A stretch of DNA of 64,000 bases from JAGWBF01 sp965116325 (GTDB lineage: Bacteria; Chloroflexota; Dehalococcoidia; Lucifugimonadales; JAGWBF01): NCBI GenBank assembly GCA_965116325.1, contig OZ220675.1, forward strand, positions 248,001 through 312,000, read 5' to 3'. Position 1 is the stretch's first letter. Each line of letters begins with the position of its first letter. The translations under genes were made by a program, and so were the position numbers. This document shows positions 56,802-64,000 of this stretch, piece after piece. The notes under the pieces were generated by a model that did no database searches, was not told the DNA's origin, and saw only the letters and a list, made by a program, of their open reading frames with translations.

Positions 56802-58396
56802 GTCTGCCGCTTCTCCCGTTCCTGCTCGACAAGCACCCTGCGAAGCACCTTGCCTGAGGGGTTCTTGGGTATCTGGTCCAGGAACTCCACCTGCCGGACC
56901 TGCTTGAATCCAGCCACTTGCCCTGCCACCCACTCCATTATTTCCCCCGCTGACACAGCGCCGCTTGGAACCACGAAGGCCTTGGGCACCTCGCCGGCCT
57001 CGTCGTCGGGTACGCCGATAACGGCGGCGTCGGATACCGCCGGGTGCTCCAGGAGCAGTCCCTCCAGCTCCGCCGGCGCCACCTGGAAGCCCTTGTACTT
57101 GATTAGCTCCTTCTTTCGGTCCACGATGCTGACGTAACCCTCGTCGTCCATGCTGGCAATGTCCCCGGTGTAGAGCCAGCCGTCCCGCAGAGTATCGGCA
57201 GTAGCCTCGGGATTGTTCCAGTAGCCCTTCATGACCTGAGGCCCCTTGATGATCAGCTCGCCCAGCTCCCCCCTGGGCATCTCCCGATCTCCGGTTTCCA
57301 GGTCAACCACCTTTTCCTGGGTGTCGGGCAGCGGAGGTCCAACAGAGCCGGGTTTCTTCAGGTCGGGTTCCATGTAGTCCGCGTTGGTCGCCGGTGAGCT
57401 CTCCGTCAGCCCGTACCCCTGCACCGTCGCCACATCTATGGTGGACTCCAACTTGGTCTGCAGGTCCGCCGACATAGGGGCTGCGCCGACGAAACACAGG
57501 CGGAGGGCCGACAGGTCGTACTCCTTAACCTCTTCGTACTGGGTCAGCCCCAGCACCACCGGCGGCACTGTGTACAGCACCGACACCCGGTTCTCCGAGA
57601 GGAGATTCAGGAACTGCTCCATCTCGAAGCGTCCCATCATCACCTGGGTGGCGCCCAGGGCTACGGCGACGTTCATGATCACGTTCATGCCGTATATGTG
57701 GTATAGGGGCAAGTGCACCATCAGCACATCGTCCCGCTTGGGAGCGCCGATCTCCCTGCGTCCGATTAGCTGCTGGACGTTGCTGGTGAGGTTGGAGTGG
57801 GTCAGCATCACACCCTTGGGCAGGCCGGTGGTGCCGCTGGAGTAGGGCAGGACGACCACATCTTCATCAGGGTCGATTTCTACGGTAGGCGGCGCCCCCG
57901 AGGCTGTGTTGGTCAGGTCCTCGAAGTCTTGGGTAGCCTCGCCTGCGCCCCCGCCGATGACGATGATGTGTTGAAGTTCCGAGAGCCGGGGGAGCACAGG
58001 CTCCAGGACAGGGTAGAGGTGTTCCGACAGGATGATAGCCTTGGCGCCGCTGTCATTAAGCTGGAACTCCACTTCCCGCTCCCGGTAGGAAGGGTTCAGC
58101 GTGGTTACAACCGCCCCAATCCACGAGATGGCATAGAAAGAAGCCACGTACTCCCAGCAGTTGGGCGCGAAGATGGCCACCCGGTCTCCCTTGTCGATTC
58201 CCATGCCGGCCAGGGCCGATGCCAAGTTAGCTGTACGCTCCTTGAGCTGAGCGAAGGTTAGCTCAAGGTCTCCATCCACAATGGCTGTCTTCTCGCCATT
58301 TCGGGCGGCGGCGACCAGCAGGTATTCATGCAGGGGATGCCGTGAGTAGGGGGCCACCGAGGGTCTGGGGACTAGTCTGGCCTTTTCGCTGGTCAT
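56798..58396 (-). CDS. Acyl-CoA ligase (4-coumarate-CoA ligase-like)
   Basis: A 532-residue ANL-family adenylating enzyme. The P-loop is YSSGTTGLPKGVMLTH, GYGLTESSPATN and GWLYTGDIASMDDEGYVSIVDRKKELIKYKGFQVAPAELE mark the core motifs, and the catalytic lysine is in PKNPSGKVLRR. It activates a carboxylic acid to acyl-CoA. The family includes 4-coumarate and medium-chain ligases; the specificity pocket is not assigned. Upstream neighbour gnd is on the same strand, 20 bp away. Confidence 0.9.
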   Translation of the reverse strand: MTSEKARLVPRPSVAPYSRHPLHEYLLVAAARNGEKTAIVDGDLELTFAQLKERTANLASALAGMGIDKGDRVAIFAPNCWEYVASFYAISWIGAVVTTLNPSYREREVEFQLNDSGAKAIILSEHLYPVLEPVLPRLSELQHIIVIGGGAGEATQDFEDLTNTASGAPPTVEIDPDEDVVVLPYSSGTTGLPKGVMLTHSNLTSNVQQLIGRREIGAPKRDDVLMVHLPLYHIYGMNVIMNVAVALGATQVMMGRFEMEQFLNLLSENRVSVLYTVPPVVLGLTQYEEVKEYDLSALRLCFVGAAPMSADLQTKLESTIDVATVQGYGLTESSPATNADYMEPDLKKPGSVGPPLPDTQEKVVDLETGDREMPRGELGELIIKGPQVMKGYWNNPEATADTLRDGWLYTGDIASMDDEGYVSIVDRKKELIKYKGFQVAPAELEGLLLEHPAVSDAAVIGVPDDEAGEVPKAFVVPSGAVSAGEIMEWVAGQVAGFKQVRQVEFLDQIPKNPSGKVLRRVLVEQEREKRQT

Positions 58397-58416
58397 GGAG
58401 ATGCGCTAACAGTTGG

Positions 58417-59328
58417 TCAGTCGTCGTTCTTCTTGACAGCATGGCCCCCGAACTGGTTGCGGAGGGCTGCCAGCACCTTGCCTCCCAGGGGCTGGTTTTG
58501 GCGAGAGCGGAAACGCTGCTGAAGGGACAGGGCGATCACCGGCGCCGGGATTGCCAACTCTACCGACTCTTCGACGGCCCACCTGCCTTCGCCGGAATCT
58601 TCCACGTAGGACTGGAGGTTGTGCAGGTCGGGGTCATCTTCCAAAGCCTTTGCAGCCAAATCCAGAAGCCATGAACGGACGACGCTGCCATACCGCCAAG
58701 TTTCGGCAATGCTGGCCAGGTCGAGATGGAACTCTGACTTTGCCGCCATCAACTCGAAACCCTCGGCGTAGGCTTGCATAAGGCCGTACTCCACGGCGTT
58801 GTGCACCATCTTCACAAAGTGGCCGGCGCCGCTGGGACCCACGTGGGCGTATCCCCGGTCCAGGCCAGGCGCCAGGGTCTGGAAGATCGGTTCGTTGCGT
58901 CGGAATGCCGCTTCCGGCCCGCCGATCATAAGGCAGTAGCCCTCGGCCAGCCCCCAGATGCCCCCGCTGGTGCCCACATCCAGGTAGTCAATGGAGCGCG
59001 CGGCCACCTGCGCGGCCCTTCGGATGCTGTCCTTGTAGTAGCTGTTTCCGCCTTCAAGAATGGTGTCCCCCGGAGATAGCAAAGGAAGAAGGGTTTCGAT
59101 GGTACTTTCGGTGGGCTGACCGGCTGGTACCATCACCCACACGGACCGGGGCGTTGCAAGCTTATCTACCAATTCTTGGATCGATCCGGCGCCCGAAGCG
59201 CCATGGGATACTGCGCCGGCCACTGCTTCGTCGCTCCGGTCATGGGCAACCACGCTGTGGCCGCCATGGAGCAGCCTCTGTACCATGTTGCCGCCCATCC
59301 GTCCCAGCCCGATCATGCCCAGTTCCAT
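58417..59328 (-). CDS. gnd: 6-phosphogluconate dehydrogenase (short form, decarboxylating)
   Basis: A 303-residue short-type enzyme: NAD(P)-binding GLGRMGGNMVQRLL, DGGNSYYKDS-like EGGNSYYKDSIRR, DVGTSGGIWGL and the catalytic HFVKMVHNAVEYG with the lysine. The short GndA type usually prefers NAD+. It makes ribulose 5-phosphate, the substrate of rpiB next door. It ends the pentose phosphate set tkt-rpiB-gnd. Confidence 0.92.
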   Translation of the reverse strand: MELGMIGLGRMGGNMVQRLLHGGHSVVAHDRSDEAVAGAVSHGASGAGSIQELVDKLATPRSVWVMVPAGQPTESTIETLLPLLSPGDTILEGGNSYYKDSIRRAAQVAARSIDYLDVGTSGGIWGLAEGYCLMIGGPEAAFRRNEPIFQTLAPGLDRGYAHVGPSGAGHFVKMVHNAVEYGLMQAYAEGFELMAAKSEFHLDLASIAETWRYGSVVRSWLLDLAAKALEDDPDLHNLQSYVEDSGEGRWAVEESVELAIPAPVIALSLQQRFRSRQNQPLGGKVLAALRNQFGGHAVKKNDD

Positions 59329-59390
59329 AGATAACCCCCTCAGCCGGACCGCCGACCTAGATGACTCCGCGCCACGAAATCCTTTGGCTT

Positions 59391-59855
59391 CTACTTACCC
59401 AGGTTTCTGTTCTCTATATCCAGCACCTTGGACAACCGGCGAACGTGGCGTTCCTCCCCGCTGAACCGCGCCCCAAGGAAGGCCCTGATGACCTCCATGG
59501 CCAGCTCGATGCCGATTACCCTGGCCCCTATGCACAGGACGTTCACATCGTCGTGCTCCACGCCTTGGTGGGCTGAATACGTGTCGTGGCAGAGGCCCGC
59601 GCGCACTCCAGGGAACTTATTGGCGACAACCGAGGAGCCCACCCCGCTGCCGCAGATGACGACCCCTCGCTCAGCCTCCCCGGACGCAACTCGACGTGCG
59701 ACCTCCGCAGTAAAGTCGGGATAGTCGTCAACGGCGTCGTACGTATGGGCGCCTACATCGGTCACTTTGCAGTCCAGCGACTCAAGCCAGGGGAGGAGCT
59801 CCTGCTTGAGATCGAACCCGGCGTGGTCTGCCCCAAGGGCTATCTGCCGGCTCAT
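59391..59855 (-). CDS. rpiB: Ribose 5-phosphate isomerase B
   Basis: ATG 59855 overlaps the tkt stop (ATGA) and gives 154 residues starting MSRQIALGADHAGFDLK. ICGSGVGSSVVANKFPGVRAGLCHDTYSAHQGVEHDDVNVLCIGARVIG is the family's active-site region, with the catalytic cysteine in ICGSG and the histidine-rich HDTYS loop. It interconverts ribose 5-phosphate and ribulose 5-phosphate. The longer upstream frame lies inside tkt and is rejected. Confidence 0.95.
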   Translation of the reverse strand: MSRQIALGADHAGFDLKQELLPWLESLDCKVTDVGAHTYDAVDDYPDFTAEVARRVASGEAERGVVICGSGVGSSVVANKFPGVRAGLCHDTYSAHQGVEHDDVNVLCIGARVIGIELAMEVIRAFLGARFSGEERHVRRLSKVLDIENRNLGK

Positions 59856-61864
59856 GCCGTGCCATCCAATAGCAGCTTCTCCACCGCCCCCACGACCCGG
59901 TCCGCAGTGAACCCCAGCTTTTCGTAGATGACCCCACCAGGGGCCGAGGCCCCGAAGTGGGGTATGCCGATTATGGTCCCCGACGGCCCGACGTAGCGCT
60001 CCCAACCGAGGGGGCTGGACGCTTCGATGGAAACCCGGGCGGTGATCTCCGGAGGCAGGACCGCATCCCTGTAGGAGGCCGGCTGGCTGTCGAAGAGCTC
60101 CCAGGAAGGCAGGGATACCACCCGGACCGGAGTCCCCTTCTCTTCCAGCAGCTTCCCCGCTTGCATGGCAATGTCCACCTCGGAGCCTGTGGCTATGAGC
60201 ACAGCTTTGGCTTCAGTTGCCGACTCCCAAGCGACGTATCCGCCCTGGCTCACGTCGCCGTCTCCCTTGCGGCTGCGGTCGAGCACCGGCAGGTTCTGTC
60301 GGCTAAGGATGATGGCTGTAGGACCGTCCCGCCTCTGGAGAGCCGACTTCCACGCTTCGGCCGTTTCCAGGGCGTCGGCGGGCCTGATGACAACCAGGTT
60401 GGGGACACCCCGGAGACCTAGGAGCTGCTCTATGGGCTGGTGAGTGGGGCCGTCCTCTCCGAGACCGACGGAATCGTGAGTGAACACGAAGACCACCTGC
60501 TGGGACATCAACGCCGCCAATCGAATGGGCGGGCGCATATAGTCGGAGAAGATTAGGAAGGTGGCGGTGTATGGAATCAGCCCGCCGTGCAGGGCGATGC
60601 CGTTGGAGACAGCGCCCATTGCGTGCTCACGCACCCCGAAGTGCAGATTGTTCCCATGCTCCGTTGAGCCAAAGTGGCCCCGGTCGTTGAGAATCGTCTT
60701 GGTGGACGGGGCGAGATCAGCGGACCCCCCGATCAGGTTGCCGACGCGCTCTGCTATCACGTTCATGACCCGGCCCGATGCCTCCCGGGTTGCTACTGGC
60801 TTCTCCTGGGATGCGAACACATCCTCCAGCTCCGAGTCCCAACCCTCCGGCAGCCTGCCTTGGAGGGCATCCTCAAGCTGAGAAGCCAGGTCGGGGTGGG
60901 ACTGACGGTAGGCCTCAAGACTGTCGGTCCACTGGCCTTCTCTCGAGCTGCCCCCCTCCAGGGCTTGGCGGAAGTGGGCCAGTGCTTCGGGTGGGACCTC
61001 GAAGGGCCGGGTTGAGGTCCAGGCCAGGGCCTCCTTGGCCAGCTGGGCTTCATCTGCTCCCAATGGTTCGCCGTGCACTGCGGCGGTGCCCGCCTTGTTG
61101 GGGCTTCCGTAGCCGATGGTGGTCCGGCAGATAATCAGGCTGGGTTTCCCGTTTTCCCCCCTGGCTTCCCCGATTGCCGACTCCACCGCAGCAATGTCCA
61201 TGCCATCCACAGGCCCCACAACGTGCCAGCCGTAGGCGCGGAACCTCTGTCCCACATCCTCAGTGAAGGACAGGTCCGTGTGCCCCTCGATGGACACGTG
61301 ATTGTCGTCGTACAGGTACACGAGCTTGCCCAAGCCCAGGTGCCCGGCAAGGGATGCTGCCTCCGCTGAGATGCCTTCCATTAGGTCGCCGTCGGACACA
61401 ATGGCGTAGGTATGGTGATCGATGATCTCGTGGCCGGGACGGTTGAAGGTGCTGGACAGCCACCTCTCGGCGATAGCCATGCCAACGCCATTGGCGAATC
61501 CCTGGCCCAGGGGGCCGGTGGTCGCTTCCACGCCCGGGGTCAGCCCATGCTCAGGGTGGCCGGGGGTCTTGCTGCCCCACTGCCTGAAGGACATCACCTC
61601 TTCCAGGGGCAGGTCGTAGCCTGTCAGGTACAGAAGCGAATAGAGTAGGGCGGAGGCGTGGCCGGCCGAGAGGATGAACCGGTCCCGGTCGGGCCATGCC
61701 GGGTTCTTGGGGTTGTGCTTCAGGAAACGGTCCCACAGCACGTAGGCCATGGGTGCAGCTCCCATAGGTGCACCGGGGTGTCCCGACCTGGCCTTTTCGA
61801 CAGTGTCAACCGAAAGGAACCGCAGGGCGTTGATGCAAAGATCGTCAAGGGAGTTGGAGTTCAC
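59852..61864 (-). CDS. tkt: Transketolase
   Basis: A 670-residue TPP enzyme. GHPGAPMGAAPMAYVLW, the SDGDLMEGISAEAASLAGHLGL TPP motif, YDDNHVSIEG, the second-domain FSDYMRPPIRLAAL and FTHDSVGLGEDGPTHQPIEQLLGLRGVPN, and the C-terminal domain are complete. It shuttles two-carbon units in the non-oxidative pentose phosphate pathway. Overlaps rpiB by 4 bp, so the two are coupled; gnd follows on the same strand. Confidence 0.96.
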   Translation of the reverse strand: MNSNSLDDLCINALRFLSVDTVEKARSGHPGAPMGAAPMAYVLWDRFLKHNPKNPAWPDRDRFILSAGHASALLYSLLYLTGYDLPLEEVMSFRQWGSKTPGHPEHGLTPGVEATTGPLGQGFANGVGMAIAERWLSSTFNRPGHEIIDHHTYAIVSDGDLMEGISAEAASLAGHLGLGKLVYLYDDNHVSIEGHTDLSFTEDVGQRFRAYGWHVVGPVDGMDIAAVESAIGEARGENGKPSLIICRTTIGYGSPNKAGTAAVHGEPLGADEAQLAKEALAWTSTRPFEVPPEALAHFRQALEGGSSREGQWTDSLEAYRQSHPDLASQLEDALQGRLPEGWDSELEDVFASQEKPVATREASGRVMNVIAERVGNLIGGSADLAPSTKTILNDRGHFGSTEHGNNLHFGVREHAMGAVSNGIALHGGLIPYTATFLIFSDYMRPPIRLAALMSQQVVFVFTHDSVGLGEDGPTHQPIEQLLGLRGVPNLVVIRPADALETAEAWKSALQRRDGPTAIILSRQNLPVLDRSRKGDGDVSQGGYVAWESATEAKAVLIATGSEVDIAMQAGKLLEEKGTPVRVVSLPSWELFDSQPASYRDAVLPPEITARVSIEASSPLGWERYVGPSGTIIGIPHFGASAPGGVIYEKLGFTADRVVGAVEKLLLDGTA

Positions 61865-61912
61865 TTAGCTCTCCAGTTCGGTTGAGGGAGATTACCGGCA
61901 CGGGGACGTGGG

Positions 61913-62071
61913 CTACTGGCCGTGGCACCTCTTGTATTTCTTTCCGCTGCCGCAGGGACACTTGGAGTTGCGCCCTATCTTTCCATGCTTCCGGACCAGA
62001 TTCTTCTTTTCCGTACAGTCAGCGCAGGTACAGGCGGGTGGATGTTCAGCGTACCAGCCGGCTCTAACCAT
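61913..62071 (-). CDS. SEC-C motif small protein
   Basis: A 52-residue minus-strand frame from ATG 62071, with a strong GGGGGAGGGGG site, to TAG 61915. It carries CTCADC early and ends with NSKCPCGSGKKYKRCHG, the SEC-C zinc motif known from SecA tails. A stand-alone SEC-C protein of this size is likely a metal-binding adaptor. It lies just upstream of tkt on the same strand (49 bp). Too short for most gene finders. Confidence 0.8.
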   Translation of the reverse strand: MVRAGWYAEHPPACTCADCTEKKNLVRKHGKIGRNSKCPCGSGKKYKRCHGQ

Positions 62072-62284
62072 GCCCCCTCCCCCTACTTCACTCCGTCAAT
62101 CGTATTCGAAACGAGAATATTTTTCCAGCCCGACCACATGTTGCACATAGCCCTTCCACTTCTCCGCCCGCGCTGATCTTGGAACCGGTCGGCAAGACCT
62201 GCCATGCAACATTTGTTATGATAGCTACCACCAACACCGAAACCATTCCGAGAACAGCCCTTCCTTGGTGAAGTGAGGAGGAAG

Positions 62285-64000
62285 ATGTACCAGGTCACAT
62301 TTGAAAAGACCACTTTGTCCAACGGGCTTGACGTTATCCTGCACGAAGACCATACCCTGCCCCTGGTGAGCGTCAACATCTGGTATCACGTCGGATCCAA
62401 GGACGAGGAACCTGGAAAGACGGGCTATGCCCATCTGTTCGAGCACCTTATGTTCGAAGGCTCCAAGAACCACAACTCCAGCTTCTTCGAGCCGCTGACC
62501 GAGGTTGGAGCGGCCCTCAACGGCTCCACGAGCGTGGACCGCACGAATTACTGGGAAAACGTGCCATCCAACTACCTGGAACTAGCCCTGTGGTTGGAAT
62601 CGGACCGGATGGGCTATCTCCTGGATGCCCTGGACCAGCCGCGATTCGACGTGCAGCGAGATGTCGTTAAGAACGAACGGCGCCAGAGCTACGAAAACCG
62701 GCCCTACGGCATGGCCGGCCTCCGTATTCAGGAAGCCCTGTATCCGGCGCCTCACCCCTACCACTGGCCCACCATCGGGTACCACGAGGACTTGGATGTG
62801 GCCAAGCTGGAAGATGCCCATTCCTTTTTCAGGCAGTACTACACCCCCTCCAACGCCAGTCTGACCATTGCCGGCGACTTCGATCCCAAGCACGCCATGG
62901 AGCTTGTGAAGAGGTATTTCGAAGACATCCCGCCGGGCGAAGGGCTCCGGCGCATCAACCGAACCGACTCGTCCCTGCAGGGAAGGGTCGAGCTCACCCT
63001 GTATGATCGGGTGCTTGTGCCTCGAATCTTCCTGGCATGGCCCACCGTCCCCAAGTTCCACCAGGATGAAGCCCCGCTGGCCATCCTGGCGGACATCCTC
63101 GGCAACGGCAAGACCTCCCGCCTGTACCGCAGCCTCGTTTACACCAAACAGGCCGCTCAAAGGGTGGCGGCCCATCATGACGACCAGGAGATCGCCGGGG
63201 ATTTCAGCATCGACGTCACCGCCTCCGAGGGCCGGTCCTGTGCCAAGATCGAGGAGATAGTGCAGCAGGAGCTGGGAAAGGCATGCACCCAGCTTCCTAC
63301 ATCCGAGGAGCTTGCCCGCTCCAAGAACCGGGTCGAGTGGCACCACACCAGGCAGATGGCCAGCATCGGGGGGTTCGGCGGCCGTGCCAATCGGCTGAAC
63401 TCCTTCAACGTGATGGCAGGTGACCCGGACCGCATCAATCGCGACATGGAGCGCTACCTGTCGGTGGAAGCCGAGGACGTCATGCGGGTGGCCAACACCT
63501 ACCTGGGGGATGACCAGGTCAGGCTAACGGTCATGCCCGAACCCCAGCACAGCTCCGGCTACTCCCCTGTGGACCGCACCGTCAAGCCCGACCCTGCTCC
63601 CCAGCCCCGGTTCGAGCCGCCGGTACCTGAGCGCCACAAGCTGACCAACGAGATGAATCTGCTGGTGGTCCGTAAGCCGGAGATTCCCATGGTTGCCCTG
63701 GGGGTCGTCCTGGGCACCGGGTCTGCCAACGACCCGACCGGTCTTCCCGGCCTGGCATCCATTACTTCAACCCTGCTCCAGGAAGGGACAACCTTGCGCT
63801 CCAGCGAAGACATCGCAAACGAGTTCGAGTTCTTCGGCAGCCAGCTGTCCATATCCACGGGGAAAGAGCACACTATGATCGGCGCCGAATGCCTGGCTAG
63901 GGAGCTGCCAAGGGCTATGGAGCTGATCGCTGACGTCCTGCTTAATCCCACCTTTCCCGACGGGGAAGTGGAACGGGTGCGGAACGAACGACTGACGACG
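62285..64000 (+). CDS. M16-family zinc metalloprotease, 3' truncated
   Basis: The frame from ATG 62285 runs off the window after 572 residues. The inverted zinc motif HLFEH (His50, Glu53, His54) is in the first M16 domain, with the downstream metal glutamate region NERRQSYENRPYG. A second, non-catalytic-type M16 domain begins around residue 450 (HKLTNEMNLLVVRKPEIPMVALGVVLGTGS). It resembles the bacterial PqqL/YmxG processing-peptidase-like group. There is no signal peptide in this reading. A TATGAT -10-like sequence lies upstream (62217-62222). Confidence 0.9.
   Translation, partial: MYQVTFEKTTLSNGLDVILHEDHTLPLVSVNIWYHVGSKDEEPGKTGYAHLFEHLMFEGSKNHNSSFFEPLTEVGAALNGSTSVDRTNYWENVPSNYLELALWLESDRMGYLLDALDQPRFDVQRDVVKNERRQSYENRPYGMAGLRIQEALYPAPHPYHWPTIGYHEDLDVAKLEDAHSFFRQYYTPSNASLTIAGDFDPKHAMELVKRYFEDIPPGEGLRRINRTDSSLQGRVELTLYDRVLVPRIFLAWPTVPKFHQDEAPLAILADILGNGKTSRLYRSLVYTKQAAQRVAAHHDDQEIAGDFSIDVTASEGRSCAKIEEIVQQELGKACTQLPTSEELARSKNRVEWHHTRQMASIGGFGGRANRLNSFNVMAGDPDRINRDMERYLSVEAEDVMRVANTYLGDDQVRLTVMPEPQHSSGYSPVDRTVKPDPAPQPRFEPPVPERHKLTNEMNLLVVRKPEIPMVALGVVLGTGSANDPTGLPGLASITSTLLQEGTTLRSSEDIANEFEFFGSQLSISTGKEHTMIGAECLARELPRAMELIADVLLNPTFPDGEVERVRNERLTT

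Noticed and set aside
59856..60005. A 50-residue N-terminal extension of rpiB
   Set aside because: It lies fully inside tkt in another frame. The conserved RpiB start is at 59855, coupled to the tkt stop by ATGA.
1..64000. CRISPR arrays, tRNA and rRNA genes
   Set aside because: No regularly spaced repeats, cloverleaf-like sequences with a TTCGANTC-type arm, or rRNA motifs were recognised while reading. A dedicated scan could still find a missed tRNA.

Overview
The window is about 64 kb of dense bacterial chromosome, estimated by eye at close to 60% GC, with short or overlapping gene junctions and canonical sigma70-type promoters (several TTGACA/TATAAT-like pairs at 17-18 bp). The combination of LL-diaminopimelate aminotransferase, archaeal-type phosphoglycerate mutase, a HisZ-like protein, a fused PorG/PorD subunit, and Rieske dioxygenase, CaiB and extradiol-type genes resembles Chloroflexota of the Dehalococcoidia/SAR202 type. 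That placement is inference; no rRNA gene is present to test it.

Layout. 1-2043: end of an HMG-CoA-synthase-like/DUF35 fusion and a thiolase. 2044-2540: a convergent gap with a perfect 17-bp inverted repeat and a minus-strand promoter. 2541-12397 (minus): tsaC, a polyprenyl-synthase homologue, pgk, apgM, tpiA, miaA, dapF, an unknown gene, dapL and hflX, combining lower glycolysis with lysine/peptidoglycan precursor synthesis. It diverges, through overlapping promoters, from a purine operon on the plus strand (12503-20679): guaA, purD, an unknown gene, purE, a HAD phosphatase, purB, purC, DUF3105, purS. 20689-27026 (minus): a histidine cluster, hisZ-like, hisG, a putative metallohydrolase, hisD, hisC, hisB. 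27102-30781 (minus): two SDRs, birA, RNase P RNA and a zinc-ribbon coiled-coil protein. 31044-39037: xerD-type recombinase, an RpiB-like gene that seems to lack a normal start codon, uvrC, dnaN, a small HTH regulator, a membrane protein and a PurM/HypE-like protein.

39049-42718 is the most notable region. A serine/threonine dehydratase gene is split by a complete 2,693-bp IS1595-type transposon. It has 24-bp imperfect terminal inverted repeats, an 8-bp target duplication (TTTGATAT) and a transposase followed in the same orientation by an NPPF-type DNA methyltransferase, a PD-(D/E)XK nuclease-like protein and a 49-residue basic protein. Removing the element and one target copy restores the dehydratase reading frame exactly. 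It looks like a restriction-modification-like cassette carried inside a simple transposon.

42902-47091 (minus): a 2-oxoacid:ferredoxin oxidoreductase operon (fused gamma-delta, alpha, beta subunits) behind a GntR/FadR-type regulator with a TGGTnnnACCA operator. 47928-54679: an aromatic or xenobiotic catabolic cluster (CoA transferase, alpha/beta hydrolases, Rieske dioxygenase alpha and beta, VOC/extradiol-type protein). 54827-58396: a GatC-like protein, exonuclease III, the biotin transporter BioY and an acyl-CoA ligase. 58417-61864: pentose phosphate genes (gnd, rpiB, tkt), followed by a 52-residue SEC-C protein and an M16 protease cut off by the window edge.

No tRNA, rRNA, CRISPR array or prophage was recognised by reading. 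All family assignments come from motif recognition without database searches.
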